A stretch of 64,000 bases of DNA, taken from positions 4,115,695 to 4,179,694 of the forward strand of contig NZ_CP072392.1 of the NCBI RefSeq assembly GCF_017742835.1, in the 5' to 3' direction. This document shows, in pieces, positions 63,443 through 64,000 of the stretch (position 1 is its first letter; every line of letters begins with the position of its first letter). The notes below the pieces were generated by a model. The model saw only the letters and a list, made by a program, of their open reading frames with translations. It was not told the origin of the DNA and did no database searches. A program made the position numbers and the translations under genes. Source of the DNA: Aquabacter sp. L1I39. Lineage in GTDB: Bacteria > Pseudomonadota > Alphaproteobacteria > Rhizobiales > Xanthobacteraceae.

Positions 63443-64000
63443 GTGCCGGAGCATCAGGCCAAGACCGAACGCCGGGCCTCCATTGGCGCCCGCCGTAACC
63501 CCGCCACCGAGGCGGCGATCATCGCGGCGGCGCGCGACTTGCTGGAGGAGCGCGGCTATGCGGGCTTCTCCTTCGACGAGGTGGCGCGCCGGGCCGGTGC
63601 GGGCAAGCCAACCCTCTATCGCTGGTGGCCCACCCGCGCGGACCTTCTGATGGAGGTTTATTCCGCCGAGAAGGCGGCCACCATGACAGCGCCGGACACC
63701 GGCACCTTGCCGGGCGACCTGCTCGCTTACACGCGCGCCCTCTGGACCTTCTGGCGCGACACCCCCACGGGCCGCGCCTTCCGGGGGCTTATCGCGGAAG
63801 CGCAGGCGGGGGAGGCGGCGCAGATCCTCCTGCGGGAAAAATTCCTGCCCGAGCGGCTGAAGGATGTGCGGGCCATGTTCGCGCGCGCAGTGGGACGGGG
63901 AGAGATTGCGGCGGACGCCATCGAGGACCTCGTCGCACTCTATGTGGGCTTCAATTGGTTTCGCCTCACCACCGGACGCATTGGGGATGATGCCCCGGCC
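63443..64000 (+). CDS. TetR-family regulator, GTG start, truncated by window end
   Basis: The frame is open from GTG at 63443 to the window edge, giving 186 residues. GGGGAG lies 6 nt upstream. An in-frame GTG at 63416 is an alternative. The helix-turn-helix GFSFDEVARRAGAGKPTLYR, then WWPTRADLL, is clear, followed by a ligand domain (FRGLIAEAQAGEAAQILL). No ATG exists at the start, so simple ATG-based searches miss it. It probably controls itself and the small membrane gene. Confidence 0.87.
   Translation, partial: MPEHQAKTERRASIGARRNPATEAAIIAAARDLLEERGYAGFSFDEVARRAGAGKPTLYRWWPTRADLLMEVYSAEKAATMTAPDTGTLPGDLLAYTRALWTFWRDTPTGRAFRGLIAEAQAGEAAQILLREKFLPERLKDVRAMFARAVGRGEIAADAIEDLVALYVGFNWFRLTTGRIGDDAPA

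Overview
This 64-kb window is GC-rich, densely coded bacterial chromosome. The gene families point to an alphaproteobacterium of the order Hyphomicrobiales, probably Xanthobacteraceae (Xanthobacter/Azorhizobium-like). The pointers are a class I lysyl-tRNA synthetase, two BA14K-family proteins, a DUF559 gene between pheS and pheT, a PmtA-like methyltransferase and TIGR02301/DUF6460 proteins. The genus is inference. I see no insertion sequence, integrase, prophage structure or CRISPR array. One tRNA gene is present.

Layout. 1-3.6 kb: leuS 3' end, lptE, holA and a small membrane protein. 3.6-12.4 kb: an AmpG-like permease, an orphan NarL-type regulator, YjbQ, an HSL-family esterase, a DsbA-like isomerase, a DUF883/holin-like envelope pair, and the minus-strand run dapE - hydrolase - holC. 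12.5-18.4 kb: an 888-residue MscS-type channel, a CAP-domain lipoprotein, an acyl-CoA synthetase, and the pair rpmB - queuosine-precursor transporter. 18.5-24.8 kb: a divergent SDR/TetR pair, then LysR divergent from a valine-catabolism operon (mmsA - acyl-CoA dehydrogenase - mmsB). 24.8-34.2 kb: DUF805, tRNA-Met, PmtA-like methyltransferase, mnmA, a complete livKHMGF-type ABC transporter, TrmH methyltransferase and a LacI regulator.

34.2-43.7 kb: a beta-hydroxyacid dehydrogenase divergent from the LacI gene, a TetR regulator with two strong operators, a putrescine-degradation pair (puuA, puuB), a DUF3108 protein, infC with a probable AUU start, two BA14K proteins on the opposite strand, then rpmI - rplT. 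43.9-48.1 kb: pheS - DUF559 nuclease-like gene - pheT, with a large palindromic repeat in the operon. 48.1-52.5 kb: a TPR methyltransferase, a ligase-associated exonuclease with its ATP-dependent DNA ligase, and a LexA/cI-like S24 repressor that keeps its self-cleavage residues. 52.9-55.9 kb: DUF952, a tyrosine-phosphatase-like enzyme, an HD hydrolase, a Nudix hydrolase, TIGR02301 and a small conserved protein. 55.9-64 kb: an FAD monooxygenase, DUF6460 plus a MATE pump, an esterase, a 1-Cys peroxiredoxin, class I lysS, a small membrane protein and a truncated TetR gene that starts with GTG.

Most of the content is housekeeping and catabolic. The points most worth a second look are the REP-like palindrome and DUF559 gene inside pheST, the self-cleaving repressor beside the ligase/exonuclease pair, the DUF952/phosphatase/HD/Nudix neighbourhood, the infC - rpmI split, and several clear palindromic operators.
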